Shown: positions 5,071-5,450 of the stretch, in pieces
How positions within the stretch are numbered: the first letter of the stretch is position 1
How the letters are laid out: each line of letters starts with the position of its first letter
Assembly: GCA_019309685.1 (NCBI GenBank)
Contig: JAFDFT010000191.1
Location: 1-5,450 of the forward strand
DNA: 5,450 nucleotides
DNA from: Deltaproteobacteria bacterium
Lineage (GTDB): Bacteria; Desulfobacterota; Desulfobacteria; Desulfobacterales; JAABPS01
Direction of reading: 5' to 3'
Position numbers and translations under genes: made by a program
The notes under the pieces: model-generated
What the model saw: only the letters and a program-made list of their open reading frames with translations
Told to the model about the DNA's origin: nothing
The model's database searches: none

Positions 5071-5450
5071 CTACCGCTTTTCTTTCAGTTTTAGGGCTGT
5101 TTCATACACTTTACTTCTGCTGATCCCATATTTTTCTGCGATATGTTTGGAAATATCTGATATGCCGCTCTCTTCGATTTCCAATCTTCTTTCTATTTCA
5201 CTCCTGACAAGTTCCATAGAAACGTCTTCTTCTTCTTTTCCGGTTACCAGAAGTGTAATCTCTCCTTTGACCGTTGATCTTTGTTTCAAGCATTCAATAA
5301 TCTCTGTTATTGGACCCCTTATAAATTCCTCGTGTACTTTTGTCATTTCTCTGGCTAAAACACCATATCTGTTTCCCAAAATAGTGACAATTTCTTCCAT
5401 AAATTTAATTATCCGTTTAGGAGACTCATAAAATACTATGGTTCGGGTAT
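5071..5450 (-). CDS. rsmI: 16S rRNA (cytidine(1402)-2'-O)-methyltransferase RsmI, C-terminal part, cut by the window edge
   Basis: The last 125 or so codons of the gene are present, and the frame stays open through the right edge. An ATG at 5400 is internal: the codons before it read TIVFYESPKR, a conserved RsmI segment. Next come REMTKVHEEF and VKGEITLLV, both typical of the C-terminal half of this tetrapyrrole-methylase-fold family. The final 30 residues or so (ISDISKHIAEKYGISRSKVY) form the helix-turn-helix-like tail seen in many RsmI proteins. RsmI methylates the 2'-OH of C1402 in the decoding centre of 16S rRNA, using S-adenosylmethionine. The SAM-binding N-terminal half lies outside the window. 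The gene ends in TAG at 5073-5071. Identification is secure; whether the whole gene is intact cannot be seen. Confidence 0.93.
   Translation of the reverse strand, partial: TRTIVFYESPKRIIKFMEEIVTILGNRYGVLAREMTKVHEEFIRGPITEIIECLKQRSTVKGEITLLVTGKEEEDVSMELVRSEIERRLEIEESGISDISKHIAEKYGISRSKVYETALKLKEKR

Noticed and set aside
5033..5431. Plus-strand open frame of 132 codons opposite rsmI
   Set aside because: It lies antisense to the clearly recognisable RsmI coding sequence, is rich in serine, leucine and isoleucine as expected of a shadow frame, and starts inside the dispersed repeat.
1..5450. CRISPR array, tRNA or rRNA genes, insertion sequence or phage genes
   Set aside because: No regularly spaced direct repeats, no cloverleaf-like or rRNA sequence, and no transposase, integrase or phage motif was seen on either strand.

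Overview
The window is a fragment of a bacterial chromosome with about 40% GC, judged by eye. All four substantial genes lie on the minus strand, so transcription runs from the right edge to the left. In that order they are: the 3' part of rsmI (16S rRNA 2'-O-methyltransferase, cut by the window edge); a 720-residue fused acyl-CoA synthetase of the ADP-forming, NDP-forming type; a 196-residue Sfp-type 4'-phosphopantetheinyl transferase; and a beta-CASP metallo-beta-lactamase-fold protein of about 525 residues, the likely RNA-processing type. The gene families and the repeat-rich intergenic DNA fit a mesophilic Desulfobacterales-like bacterium (former Deltaproteobacteria). That assignment is inference from general familiarity, since no marker gene proves it.

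Layout from left to right: positions 1-28 hold a strong intrinsic terminator on the plus strand. The beta-CASP gene spans 39-1616, and its start is set by a Shine-Dalgarno site. A 310-bp gene-free stretch (1617-1926) carries a likely sigma-70 promoter for that gene and a cluster of hairpins and repeats. The phosphopantetheinyl transferase gene is at 1927-2517. A 258-bp spacer (2518-2775) holds a perfect TATAAT box with an inverted repeat over its -35 position, a palindromic repeat, and a possible 40-codon gene with a very good ribosome binding site. The acyl-CoA synthetase gene is at 2776-4938, followed by a 132-bp spacer with another repeat copy. The rsmI fragment runs from 5071 to the right edge.

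The genes are co-oriented, but spacers of 132, 258 and 310 bp and separate promoter candidates argue against one tight operon. The synthetase would interconvert an acyl-CoA and its acid with ATP formation or use. The transferase would load a phosphopantetheine arm from CoA onto a carrier protein. The two share CoA chemistry, but no carrier protein, polyketide synthase or peptide synthetase is visible, so a shared pathway is speculative.

No complete undescribed system is evident. The points most worth a second look are the inverted pair of 37-bp repeats bracketing the transferase and synthetase genes, the nested fold at 1814-1908, the hidden 40-codon ORF, the operator-like repeat at the transferase promoter, the lysine-rich insert in the beta-CASP protein, and unusual substitutions in the synthetase.
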